Source of the DNA: Kiloniella sp. EL199
GTDB lineage: Bacteria; Pseudomonadota; Alphaproteobacteria; Kiloniellales; Kiloniellaceae
Reading direction: 5' to 3'
NCBI RefSeq assembly: GCF_900313065.1
Contig: NZ_OMPU01000004.1
Location: forward strand, 137,474 to 201,473
Length of the DNA: 64,000 bases
The stretch's first letter is position 1. Each line of letters opens with the position of its first letter. Below the pieces are notes generated by a model that ran no database searches, was not told the origin of the DNA, and saw only the letters and a program-made list of their open reading frames with translations. Positions 36,031-44,870 of the stretch are shown here, piece by piece. Both the position numbers and the translations under genes were made by a program.

Positions 36031-37146
36031 ATGGATAAAAAGATGACCACAATGAACAAAATGGCAGAACGTTCCGATTTGTTTGATAACCCTATGGGCC
36101 TGAATGGCTTTGAATTTGTAGAATTCGCAGCCCCAGACCCCCAAGTGCTTATAGATCTCTTTACGACAATTGGATTTTCGCTAGTTGCGAAGCATCGCTC
36201 AAAAAATGTTGATCTCTATCGCCAAGGCAATACGAATTTTATCCTTAATAAAGAAAAAAACAGCCCGGCATATTATTTTGCGGAAGAACATGGCCCTTCC
36301 CCCTGTGGTATGGCGTTCAGAGTGGATAATGCACATCAAGCTTATAACAGGGCGTTGGAACTTGGTGCCCAACCGATGGATATTCCCTGCGGCCCGATGG
36401 AACTCAAGCTGCCTGCAATCAAAGGTATTGGCGGTGCACCGATCTATTTAATTGATCGCTATGAGGACGGGTCCAGTATTTATGATATCGATTTCGAGTA
36501 CCTACCCGATATGGACAGAAATCCGATTGGTTATGGCATGGATATCATCGATCATCTCACACACAACGTCTATCGTGGTCGCATGGCCTATTGGGCTGAT
36601 TTCTATGAGGAATTCTTTAACTTTAAAGAAATTCGTTTCTTTGATATCAAGGGCGAATACACTGGCCTAACGTCGAAAGCAATGACGGCACCTGACGGAA
36701 AAATTCGTATTCCCTTGAACGAAGAATCTTCAGCTGGTAAAGGCCAGATCGAAGAATATCTAATGAAGTTTAATGGCGAAGGCATTCAGCATATCGCATT
36801 AACGACACCAGATATTTATAAGACAATATCAGACATGCGCGCCAATGGCGTTGAGTTTATGGATGCTCCCCCAGCAACCTACTACGAAATGCTGGACGAT
36901 CGCCTCCCCGGTCATGGTGAAAACCCGGAAGAGCTAAAAAAACTCGGTATTCTTTTAGATGGCGCAACAGAAGCAGGTGATCCACGCCTTCTGCTTCAAA
37001 TCTTTACCAAGTGCGTCATCGGCCCTGCCTTTATTGAAATCATTCAGCGTAAAGGTGACGACGGCTTTGGCGAAGGTAACTTCAAAGCCTTGTTTGAATC
37101 AATCGAACGCGATCAAGTTAATCGCGGTGTGTTGAAAACAGATTAG
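36031..37146 (+). CDS. hppD: 4-hydroxyphenylpyruvate dioxygenase
   Basis: A 371-residue non-haem iron dioxygenase that converts 4-hydroxyphenylpyruvate to homogentisate in tyrosine degradation. The iron ligands are visible as His in [10 protein letters not shown] (about residue 174), His in [12 protein letters not shown] (about 253) and Glu in [11 protein letters not shown] (about 335). The C-terminal [18 protein letters not shown] helix is typical. The rest of the pathway (homogentisate dioxygenase, fumarylacetoacetase) is not here, but maiA with a MarR regulator lies 8.5 kb away. Expression is probably controlled by the palindrome at 35785-35802. Confidence 0.95.
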   Translation: MDKKMTTMNKMAERSDLFDNPMGLNGFEFVEFAAPDPQVLIDLFTTIGFSLVAKHRSKNVDLYRQGNTNFILNKEKNSPAYYFAEEHGPSPCGMAFRVDNAHQAYNRALELGAQPMDIPCGPMELKLPAIKGIGGAPIYLIDRYEDGSSIYDIDFEYLPDMDRNPIGYGMDIIDHLTHNVYRGRMAYWADFYEEFFNFKEIRFFDIKGEYTGLTSKAMTAPDGKIRIPLNEESSAGKGQIEEYLMKFNGEGIQHIALTTPDIYKTISDMRANGVEFMDAPPATYYEMLDDRLPGHGENPEELKKLGILLDGATEAGDPRLLLQIFTKCVIGPAFIEIIQRKGDDGFGEGNFKALFESIERDQVNRGVLKTD

Positions 37147-37164
37147 GTTTTACGCTGAAATTTT

Positions 37165-37202
37165 AAAAAGAACCCTGGATTTATCAATCCAGGGTTCTTT
37201 TT
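37165..37202. terminator. Bidirectional terminator between hppD and the aldehyde dehydrogenase gene
   Basis: A perfect 17-bp stem AAAAAGAACCCTGGATT with a four-base loop and its complement ending in TTTTT. It lies between two convergent genes and has A/T runs on both sides, so it should work in both directions. Confidence 0.96.
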
Positions 37203-37237
37203 ACTGCCTCTTGATCAATATACAATCTAATTCCTAG

Positions 37238-38725
37238 TTAATTATTGATCCAGATTGTCTTGGTTTGAGTGTATTGCGCCAGCGCTTCGGTACCATTATC
37301 ACGCGCCAAAGAACCAGATTGCTTATAACCGCCAAAGGGCGTTTTAATATCTCCTTCGGAGAAACCATTTACAGACACAGTTCCGCAAGGCAGCGAACGG
37401 GCCATATGAATAACCCGATCAATATCCCGGGAAAAAATTGTCGCATGTAGTCCATAATCTGTATCACAGGCTATCGCCAGAGCATCATCCACTGATTGTA
37501 TTGGCATGATCCCGAGTACTGGACCAAAAATTTCCTCACGTGCTATTTTCATATCCGGGGTAACATTCTGAAAGATCGTCGGTTCTATAAAACAGCCCGG
37601 TAAATTACTGTGTCCTCCCATAATTAGCTGAGCACCTTCATCTTGGCCACTTTGAATATAATTCATGACCATTTCCTTATGATTTTTGGTAATCATAGAG
37701 CCAATATCAGTAGCTGTATCCAGCGGATCTCCAAGACGAAACTTTTTAACACGTTCACTTACTCGAGCTGTAAATTCTTCGATTAGAGGGGCGGCAATAA
37801 GCTGGCGCATATTAGCTGAACAATTTTGCCCTCCATTCCAAAAAGCGGACATAGCAGCATGTTCAATCAAATTATCATTGATCACAGCATCATCAAGCAC
37901 AATAAATGGGCTTTTACCCCCCATCTCAAGACCTACACCTTTAAGGTTGCTATCTCCGGCATAACGCAAAAACATCCGGCCAACCTCAGTTGATCCAGTG
38001 AAGGAGACTGTATCTATATCATTATGTAGGCCAATAGCTTGACCTGCTGTGTGACCATAGCCTGGAAGAATATTAATAACACCAGCAGGCACACCTGCTT
38101 CTTGCATCAACTCTGCCAAACGAATAGTGGTGAGTGGTGTTTGTTCCGCTGGCTTAATCACTGCTGAACAACCAGCGGCAAGTGCGGGGGCAATTTTCCA
38201 GGCGGCCATTACAAGTGGGAAATTCCAAGGTAAAACTGCCCCGGCAATACCTGCAGGTTCTTTTATAATCAATGCTAATGCACTTGGGCCAGTAGGAGCA
38301 ATTTTACCAAACGTTTTATCAGTTAATTCTGCGTACCACTGAAAAAAGTTTGGTACTTCTGTGCCTATTTCATGAAGGCAATCAGTAATTGTTTTACCAG
38401 TATCCAAACTTTCAAGAACAGCCAACTCATTTGCATGTTCTCGTACCAAACTAGCTACTTTTAAAAGAATTTCCTTGCGGTACTCTGGTTCAGTGCGAGA
38501 CCATGTACCATCATTAAAAACGCGTCTTGCGGCAACAACAGCGCGATCGACATCTGCAGATTTGCAATGGGCAACACTCGTTAAAACTTGGCCAGTGGCT
38601 GGATTGATTGTTTCAAATTTATCGCCATCGTCTGCATCACAAAATGCCCCATCAATGAAAGCTTGACCATTGGGAGACAATTTCGCCGCTATAGATTGAA
38701 ATTCTGTATAAGAAAGAGTCATCAA
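37238..38725 (-). CDS. NAD(P)-dependent aldehyde dehydrogenase (PuuC-like)
   Basis: A 495-residue aldehyde dehydrogenase. The coenzyme-binding loop is FTGSTEVGR, the general base glutamate is in LEMGGKSPF, and the catalytic cysteine is in WNGGQNCSAN. Overall it is close to the PuuC/AldA group, which oxidises gamma-glutamyl-aminobutyraldehyde or similar aldehydes, but substrate cannot be read from sequence. Its first codons overlap the end of the epoxide hydrolase gene by four bases (ATGA), so the two are co-translated. A shared route, epoxide to diol to aldehyde to acid, is plausible but inferred. Confidence 0.92.
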   Translation of the reverse strand: MMTLSYTEFQSIAAKLSPNGQAFIDGAFCDADDGDKFETINPATGQVLTSVAHCKSADVDRAVVAARRVFNDGTWSRTEPEYRKEILLKVASLVREHANELAVLESLDTGKTITDCLHEIGTEVPNFFQWYAELTDKTFGKIAPTGPSALALIIKEPAGIAGAVLPWNFPLVMAAWKIAPALAAGCSAVIKPAEQTPLTTIRLAELMQEAGVPAGVINILPGYGHTAGQAIGLHNDIDTVSFTGSTEVGRMFLRYAGDSNLKGVGLEMGGKSPFIVLDDAVINDNLIEHAAMSAFWNGGQNCSANMRQLIAAPLIEEFTARVSERVKKFRLGDPLDTATDIGSMITKNHKEMVMNYIQSGQDEGAQLIMGGHSNLPGCFIEPTIFQNVTPDMKIAREEIFGPVLGIMPIQSVDDALAIACDTDYGLHATIFSRDIDRVIHMARSLPCGTVSVNGFSEGDIKTPFGGYKQSGSLARDNGTEALAQYTQTKTIWINN

Positions 38726-39912
38726 AGACCTCCATTATTTGAAGAACGTAAAGAACGTGCAAATTTACGAATATCAGCGAGGAGCATTTCCGGCTCTTCC
38801 ATTGCTGCAAAATGACCACCATGTGGCATCTCTGTCCATTGCTGTATGTTGTATATCCGGTCTACATAAGAGCGTGGAGGCCAGTTCAACATCTCAGCTG
38901 GGAATACTGCACAGCCTGTGGGCACTTCAACACGGTGCCCTTCTGGTGACAGAATACGACCTCCTTCTTCTCGTCGTCCGTAATAAATCCACGAAGCCGA
39001 ATTGAAGGTTTTCGTTGTAATGTAGATCATAATATTTGTAAGTAGATCATCCTTTGAATGAACTGCTTCAATGTCATTATTTTCAATATCAGACCAAGAA
39101 TGGAACTTTTCCACTAACCAAGCTGCTATACCCACTGGACTATCCATCATTGCATAGCTGAGTGTCTGTGGTCGGGTAGCTTGTTGTGTACGATAGCCAT
39201 TTTGCATAACTTGGTCGTGATCGAACTGTATTTCCCAAGCTTGTTCTTCAGGGGTTTGGGGGCCATCAGGGTGACGCATTGTAAGAACATTAAGGTGAAT
39301 AGCAGCACAAGCAGGTGCATGTTCATAGCCTAACCAAGAACAAATTGCCCCTCCCCAGTCACCTCCTTGTGCCAGATAGCTGTCATACTCCAGAACCTGA
39401 CACATCAAAGAATTGATAACGCCCGCAATTTTTCGAGGTCCATATGGACGTGGAGGTCGGCCAGAAAAAGCAAATCCAGGCAAAGATGGCGCAATGACTG
39501 TAAAGGCATCCTTTACGTCACCACCAAAACGTTCCGGATGTGCTAGTGGCTCTATCAGATTGTAAAATTCTGCGACAGATCCAGGCCAACCATGACTTAT
39601 CATCAATGGTATAGGGTTATCACCACTACCTTCTTCATATATGAAATGCATGTCGATACCTTCGACAATGGCTCTGCAATTCGTGAAGCTATTTATTTTC
39701 GCTTCCTGGGCTCGCCAGTCAAAATCATTAACCCAATAAACACAAAGCTCCTTGAGGTAATTCATATTAGTTCCATAATCCCATCCCCCATCATTGGGCA
39801 TTTCGTGCCAAGGGTAATTCGCAACACGTTCCTTTATTTGTTTGAGAGTTTCATCTGCTACAAAAAACTGGAATGGTGTCACTTGCGGGTTGGAAAAAAT
39901 ACAATCTGTCAA
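38722..39912 (-). CDS. Epoxide hydrolase, alpha/beta-hydrolase fold
   Basis: A 396-residue epoxide hydrolase with the N-terminal EHN domain (about residues 10-115) that microsomal-type enzymes use. The oxyanion-hole motif HGWPGS starts at H107. The nucleophile is D185 in GGDWGG, and the catalytic histidine is H367 in PHGGHFAAME. It opens epoxides to vicinal diols. The coding sequence looks richer in A and T than the housekeeping genes. It is the first gene of a two-gene unit with the aldehyde dehydrogenase, and lies about 245 bases downstream of the end of the MocR regulator gene. Confidence 0.92.
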   Translation of the reverse strand: MTDCIFSNPQVTPFQFFVADETLKQIKERVANYPWHEMPNDGGWDYGTNMNYLKELCVYWVNDFDWRAQEAKINSFTNCRAIVEGIDMHFIYEEGSGDNPIPLMISHGWPGSVAEFYNLIEPLAHPERFGGDVKDAFTVIAPSLPGFAFSGRPPRPYGPRKIAGVINSLMCQVLEYDSYLAQGGDWGGAICSWLGYEHAPACAAIHLNVLTMRHPDGPQTPEEQAWEIQFDHDQVMQNGYRTQQATRPQTLSYAMMDSPVGIAAWLVEKFHSWSDIENNDIEAVHSKDDLLTNIMIYITTKTFNSASWIYYGRREEGGRILSPEGHRVEVPTGCAVFPAEMLNWPPRSYVDRIYNIQQWTEMPHGGHFAAMEEPEMLLADIRKFARSLRSSNNGGL

Positions 39913-40157
39913 CGGACCAAATCCTCAATCTGAAAGGGTGATGCTCTGTCATAATTGTTCAGCATCTTCCATATCAAATAACGAATATTTAGCTCTTTCG
40001 GCGAGAGACAGGTAAAGGCTTTCGAAAGGACAGTTGACGATATTAAAGATATCCCTCAACTTATTAATAGTGAATTACAATATGAATAATTATTACAAAT
40101 CAAATAGATAAAAAGTATTGTTGCAAGATTAAGATTACTCATTTGATTTAATTCAAA

Positions 40158-41615
40158 TTATAACATGGCACGAACTTCATCTGCGATCAGTTGCAATCCC
40201 GCGTCCATTTTGGATACAGGAACATACGCAAATCCAAGACGAAAACTGCGATTATCATTATTATTTAAATAATAGTCTTGGCCTCGATCCACGAGAACAC
40301 CTTTTTCACTCAAACGGTTTGCTAATTCACTTGCATCAAAGTTATCAGGCCCAGTGAGCCAAAATGAAGTTCCACCCTCAGATTGAGTATGTTTGAGCAT
40401 GTTGAGGTGCTTTGTCAATGCAGAGTACATAGCATGCCAACGCTTCTTGTAACGTCGCTCAATATTACGTAAGTGTGCATCGTAAAAACCTAATTGAAAA
40501 AATAAGGCTACAATTTCTTGTACGATTGTTGGTGGATGTCGCATCATAACACCACGGGCAATTCGAGCCTCGCGAATAATGTCTCGATGGGCAACAATGA
40601 AACCTAATCTAATTCCTGGAGAAATGGTTTTTGAGAGACTGCCAATATAAATAACTCGTCCATTTTTATCTAAAGAACGTATTGATGGAGACGATTGAGC
40701 CACATAATTCATTTCTGCCTCATAATCGTCCTCTACAATAAGAAAATCTTTCTTTTCAGCCATCTCGAGTAATTCTTCACGACGATGTTGATTCATAGTC
40801 ACCATGGTTGGGAACTGATGACTGGGCGTCGTAAAAGCCAGCTTACAGCCAGTAGGAATAGCAGAAGGAATCAATCCTTGATCATCAATAGGTACACCAA
40901 TTAACTCATTGCCAGATAATCGAAACGCATTACGAGCTCCAAAAAAACCAGGGTCTTCTAATGCGATCGGACGTCGATTTTGAGCAAAGATGGTACCTAG
41001 AATAAACAAGGCATTTTGTGCGCCAAGGGTAATAAGAATTTCATCTTCATCAGCATAAATACCACGTGTATTTAATAATCTTTGTCGTAATTGCTGCACC
41101 AGATGTGGACTGTCACTTTCAACGGAATCACTTGCCCAAACGGGCATTTTTTTACGTCCTAGGGCTTGTCGGGTACATTCGCGCCAACCATCCACAGGGA
41201 ACAAATCAGGATCAATTTGATTATAAATGAAGGGATAAGGATAACTTTGCCAATCTAAAGGGTTGACCACTGGAACCAATTCATTTGATTGAAATTTAAC
41301 AGGGCACGAGATGTTATTTTCCGTTGTATTTTCTGGTGTTGTCTCTTTAGGGATCACGACATCCGAGTTCACAAAATACCCTGATCTATCACGAGATACC
41401 AAAAAATCCAAATCCACAAGCCGATTATAAGCTGCAAACACAGTATTACGTGACACACCCAGTTGATTTGCCAATTTCCGACATGAAGGTAACGGGCGAT
41501 CAATAGCTAATGCCCCTGAAATAATTGCTGCGCTAACGGATTCGCAGATTTGATCGCGTAAACTTAAGGTCGAATGTTCGGGTAATTTGGTAAACCTGGG
41601 CGTCGTTGAACTCAA
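40158..41615 (-). CDS. MocR-type (GntR/aminotransferase) transcriptional regulator
   Basis: A 485-residue regulator made of an N-terminal GntR winged helix (about residues 15-80, LPSCRKLANQLGVSRNTVFA) fused to a fold type I aminotransferase-like domain. The PLP lysine is in GSLSKTISPGIRLG, so it probably senses PLP or an amino compound. Such proteins (PdxR, GabR) bind direct repeats and often regulate a divergent gene. Here the gene is divergent from a TRAP transporter operon, and three direct repeats lie between them. It lies upstream of, and in the same direction as, the epoxide hydrolase-aldehyde dehydrogenase pair. Confidence 0.93.
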   Translation of the reverse strand: MSSTTPRFTKLPEHSTLSLRDQICESVSAAIISGALAIDRPLPSCRKLANQLGVSRNTVFAAYNRLVDLDFLVSRDRSGYFVNSDVVIPKETTPENTTENNISCPVKFQSNELVPVVNPLDWQSYPYPFIYNQIDPDLFPVDGWRECTRQALGRKKMPVWASDSVESDSPHLVQQLRQRLLNTRGIYADEDEILITLGAQNALFILGTIFAQNRRPIALEDPGFFGARNAFRLSGNELIGVPIDDQGLIPSAIPTGCKLAFTTPSHQFPTMVTMNQHRREELLEMAEKKDFLIVEDDYEAEMNYVAQSSPSIRSLDKNGRVIYIGSLSKTISPGIRLGFIVAHRDIIREARIARGVMMRHPPTIVQEIVALFFQLGFYDAHLRNIERRYKKRWHAMYSALTKHLNMLKHTQSEGGTSFWLTGPDNFDASELANRLSEKGVLVDRGQDYYLNNNDNRSFRLGFAYVPVSKMDAGLQLIADEVRAML

Positions 41616-41653
41616 TTATTTACTCCTAATCAATACATCCCTTATTCCACAAA

Positions 41654-41710
41654 GGCTATGCGATTCTTCTAACGCAAGCTATGTGTTTCTGTTATACAGG
41701 CTATGCGATT
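41654..41710 (+). promoter_or_regulatory. Three direct repeats in the MocR/TRAP divergent promoter
   Basis: Copies are GGCTATGCGATT (41654-41665), AGCTATGTGTTT (41677-41688) and GGCTATGCGATT (41699-41710). Starts are 23 and 22 bases apart, close to two helical turns, so all three face the same side of the DNA. This is the expected layout for a MocR-type binding site and lies between the mocR gene and the TRAP binding protein gene. Confidence 0.78.
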
Positions 41711-41831
41711 TTTACTTTACTCATCAGGTATCTTCTCGTCTGTCCCTTTATTTCGCGCGATCTGTCACTTTCAATGTGCTCTGACCAGCTTAATGCTAAG
41801 CGAAGAAAAAAAATGTCAATGGGAGGTTTCG

Positions 41832-42872
41832 ATGAAGTTAAAATTTATAGGAAAATTGCTGTGTGCAGCTTCAGTTATTACAATATTCACACAAACAGTA
41901 GCTGCAGAAACAGTCTTGAAGCTCGGCACTGTCGGGCGTTTAGGTATGCCTATTGGCGATGCCATTGACCAAGCTTTGATTCCCACCTTAACCAAAGTCT
42001 CAGGAGGACAGATGAGTGTTGAACCGCATTATCGGGGGTCACTATGCGGAGAACAAACTTGTGGGGAGCAAGCTAATCAAGGGCTTTTACAACTTTGGAC
42101 AAGTTCTACTGCCAATTTTGGGAACTTTGGAACTGCTCTCTCTATTTTTGATTTACCATATATTTTTAAAAGCATCGAAGATGCGGATAGAATTTCTTCT
42201 ACATGGTTGGCAAAAAAACAATGCGATATTGCTGCTGAAGAATCAGGACATGTTTGCTTAACAGTTTATTCAAGCGGTGGTTTCCGTCAATTGGGTAATG
42301 CCTCACGCCCAGTACACGTTCCTTCGGATATGGAAGGTATTAAGTGGCGTGTCACCAAAAGTCCAATTGAATATACGCTAATCAAAAATTGGGGAGCGGT
42401 TCCGGTTCCCTATGACTGGACTCAACTTTATCAAGGGCTTCAAACCGGCGTTGTTTCCGGGCAATATGTTGCAACACCGTGGCAACATATTGCCAAACTT
42501 CATGAAGTCGCAAAATATTACACTCAAATCGGAGGTTCTTGGTCAGGAAATCAACTATCAATGGACAAGCGCCAATATGACAAGTTGAGTGATCAGGAAC
42601 GGGAATGGCTTCACATGGCTGCAGAAGCTTTTGGTCAACGTGTTCAAGAACTTGACCGCCAATGGGTCGCAGATGGCGAAGCTGCTATAAAATCTGAAAT
42701 AAAAGAATGGTACGTACCAACAGAAGATGAGTTAGCACTCTGGCGAGCGGGCGCTATTGATGCCTGGATCAATGCCAAAGGTACTTTTGATCCAGAGACA
42801 GCCACGCGTGTTCTCGAAGAACAAGGAATGACTGATTTCATTGACCAGCTTAAAGCAGCTAACGCTCTTTAA
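41832..42872 (+). CDS. TRAP transporter solute-binding protein (DctP type)
   Basis: A 346-residue periplasmic binding protein of a TRAP system. The start at 41832 follows GGGAGG and gives a clean signal peptide MKLKFIGKLLCAASVITIF ending near TVAA. The fold is recognisable from KLGTVGRLG, PVHVPSDMEGIKWRV and YQGLQTGVVSGQ. It has an unusual set of cysteines: a CGEQTCGEQ repeat near residue 75 and two more about 60-70 residues later (KKQCDIA, GHVCLTV), which could form two disulfides. It is the first gene of a P-M-Q operon and is probably controlled by the MocR protein next door. Confidence 0.92.
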   Translation: MKLKFIGKLLCAASVITIFTQTVAAETVLKLGTVGRLGMPIGDAIDQALIPTLTKVSGGQMSVEPHYRGSLCGEQTCGEQANQGLLQLWTSSTANFGNFGTALSIFDLPYIFKSIEDADRISSTWLAKKQCDIAAEESGHVCLTVYSSGGFRQLGNASRPVHVPSDMEGIKWRVTKSPIEYTLIKNWGAVPVPYDWTQLYQGLQTGVVSGQYVATPWQHIAKLHEVAKYYTQIGGSWSGNQLSMDKRQYDKLSDQEREWLHMAAEAFGQRVQELDRQWVADGEAAIKSEIKEWYVPTEDELALWRAGAIDAWINAKGTFDPETATRVLEEQGMTDFIDQLKAANAL

Positions 42873-42898
42873 AAGAAGATTGGCTTTAATTTCCAATC

Positions 42899-42926
42899 GT
42901 TGGCGCGAAGCTTTCTTCGCGCCAAC
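42899..42926 (+). promoter_or_regulatory. Perfect hairpin between dctP and dctM
   Basis: A 12-bp perfect stem GTTGGCGCGAAG / CTTCGCGCCAAC with a four-base loop, 27 bases after the binding protein stop and followed by a short T-rich stretch. It may partly stop transcription or protect the dctP mRNA 3' end, which would give more binding protein than permease. Confidence 0.75.
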
Positions 42927-42973
42927 TCACTTTTAGTTCTTCAAAGTTTTATTGTGTAAAAAGGGATACGTTA

Positions 42974-44263
42974 ATGGAAAGCATCATACTTTTAGTTGTC
43001 CTTGTACTACTGATTATGCTGGGTGCTCCTGTAGGATTTACTTTAATCTTAATTCCAGTGGTTTATATTCTTATTACAGACGTAGCCCCTATGATTCTGA
43101 TCCCGAGCCAAATGTTCAGTGCCATAGACGCAGTTCCTCTTACGGCTATTCCTTTCTTTATGTTGACTGGTGAGTTGATGACCAGCGCAACCATTACTGA
43201 TCGGTTAGTTGAATTAAGCCAACGTTTAATTGGTCGGATGCGTGGCAGCATGGCACAAGCCAATGTACTAGTTAGCATGTTTTTTGCTGGTATGAACGGG
43301 TCTGTGGTCGCTGATACTGCCACTGTGGGATCACTATTGGTGCCCGCAATGAAACGTGCTGGTTATCCAGGCGCCTTTGCCGCAGCAATCACAGCTGTAA
43401 GCTCTACTATTGGTGGAATTATTCCACCGTCGATTATGATGATTGTTCTGGCAAATGCTGGTGGGATTTCTGTCGGCGCTCTGTTCGCTGGTGGTATCAT
43501 ACCTGGAATCATGATTGGTGCCCTCTTGATGGTGATCAATCATATCATCGCAAAACGTAATAATTTTGAACGTAATGAAGAACCTTTCAGCCTCAAGGCC
43601 ATTGCAATTGTCAGTTATAAATCATCCTTTGCTCTACTGATACCTGCAGTATTGGTGGGGTCTGTTGTATTTGGTATAGCTGGCGTTGTTGAAGCTGGTG
43701 CATTAACTGCAAGTATCGCCCTTTTCGTTGGACTTTTTGTTTATCGCACAATTAATTGGGATAATTGCAAAAGTGCTTTTGAGCGAGCTTTCCGTAATTC
43801 AGCTATGGTATTCATCATTATTGCCGCATCTGGACCGTTCAGTTGGCTGTTAACATCGTTGGGTGCCATTAATGAGCTAGAACAATGGCTGCTTAGTTAT
43901 ACTTATAATCCTTTGCTTTTTGCATTGGTTCTCGTGTTGTTTATCTTTCTTTTAGGCATGGTAATGGATTCAGCAGCAAACATTATTGTTGTCGGCCCAG
44001 TCTTGGTCGATGTGATGGTTAAAGCAGGTTATGCTGATGTTCAAGCTGCACTGGTTGTCGTTGTTGGGTTTTTGATCGGCTCAGTAACTCCGCCTGTTGG
44101 TGTTGCATTCTTTACCGCAGGGGCTATTGCCAAAGTGCGGTTAGAAAAGGTTGCCTTGGCCATGTTACCTTATCTGGTTGCCTTATTCATGCTCTTGTTT
44201 TTATTAATAATTGCACCCCAAATTACAATGTTTTTACCTCAGGCTTTTGGGTTTGTGAAATGA
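42974..44263 (+). CDS. TRAP transporter large permease (DctM type)
   Basis: A 429-residue inner-membrane protein with about 12 membrane segments. DctM features include GAPVGFTLI near the N-terminus, the IPFFMLTGELM and ADTATVGSLLVPAM motifs, and SVTPPVGVAFFTAG near the C-terminus. It forms the translocation path of the TRAP system. In this operon it comes before the small DctQ subunit, the reverse of the usual P-Q-M order. About 100 bases with a perfect hairpin lie between it and dctP. Confidence 0.93.
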   Translation: MESIILLVVLVLLIMLGAPVGFTLILIPVVYILITDVAPMILIPSQMFSAIDAVPLTAIPFFMLTGELMTSATITDRLVELSQRLIGRMRGSMAQANVLVSMFFAGMNGSVVADTATVGSLLVPAMKRAGYPGAFAAAITAVSSTIGGIIPPSIMMIVLANAGGISVGALFAGGIIPGIMIGALLMVINHIIAKRNNFERNEEPFSLKAIAIVSYKSSFALLIPAVLVGSVVFGIAGVVEAGALTASIALFVGLFVYRTINWDNCKSAFERAFRNSAMVFIIIAASGPFSWLLTSLGAINELEQWLLSYTYNPLLFALVLVLFIFLLGMVMDSAANIIVVGPVLVDVMVKAGYADVQAALVVVVGFLIGSVTPPVGVAFFTAGAIAKVRLEKVALAMLPYLVALFMLLFLLIIAPQITMFLPQAFGFVK

Positions 44264-44290
44264 TGCGATTATTTTGTGGAGATTTGCCAA

Positions 44291-44848
44291 ATGGCTGAAA
44301 TTATCAAATTGTTTGATGTTGCGGTCAGTAAAATTCTTACAGCCCTTTGTTCTGTTTTGCTTCTTCTGATGGTAATTTTCACCGTTTATTCTATTGTTAT
44401 GAGATATGTTTTTGAAAATCCACCTGTTTGGGGAGATCTTCTGACTGTACTCAGTAATATCTGGCTCGTTTTTTTCGCTTTAACCCTGACGGTTAGAAAT
44501 AAAGATCATATTGCTCTGGATCTTATATATTCTCTCCTCCCCCTTAATGTTGCTTTTGCAATTCAGCAATTTTGGACTTTGGTAATTGGCGGATTGGGCG
44601 TAATAATGATTATTTATGGAATGGAAGCTGTTGAAACAATGGGGGGTAAATATTGGGAAATGTGGTATTTTACCTGGGAAAATGGGACAATAGTATTCAA
44701 AGAAAATTACATGCCCAAGAAATATGCAATTGCTATCGTACCTATTTCGGGATTTCTTATTTGTATTGCAGCATTAATTTCGGTTTTGGAAGATATTTTT
44801 CGATTAAAGGCAGGAACTTACGAAAGAGCACAGGAAGCAGATCTATAA
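44291..44848 (+). CDS. TRAP transporter small permease (DctQ type)
   Basis: A 185-residue protein with four predicted membrane segments, the size and pattern of DctQ subunits. It contains VFENPPVWGDLLTVLSNIWL and NKDHIALDL, which are family-like. I chose the ATG at 44291 because TGGAG lies about nine bases upstream; a GTG at 44276 covers that site. It ends the P-M-Q operon and converges on maiA with only 22 bases between the stops. It stabilises the large permease in the inner membrane. Confidence 0.88.
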   Translation: MAEIIKLFDVAVSKILTALCSVLLLLMVIFTVYSIVMRYVFENPPVWGDLLTVLSNIWLVFFALTLTVRNKDHIALDLIYSLLPLNVAFAIQQFWTLVIGGLGVIMIIYGMEAVETMGGKYWEMWYFTWENGTIVFKENYMPKKYAIAIVPISGFLICIAALISVLEDIFRLKAGTYERAQEADL

Positions 44849-44870
44849 TTCAGTTTTATGAATTAACTCC

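Noticed and set aside
39990-40060. Stretch resembling parts of a glycine riboswitch (CGAGAGACAGGTAAAGG ... AAAGGACAG)
   Set aside because: Only short fragments match, the central conserved loop is missing, and on this strand there is no gene downstream: it lies in front of the 3' end of mocR. Chance similarity is the better explanation.
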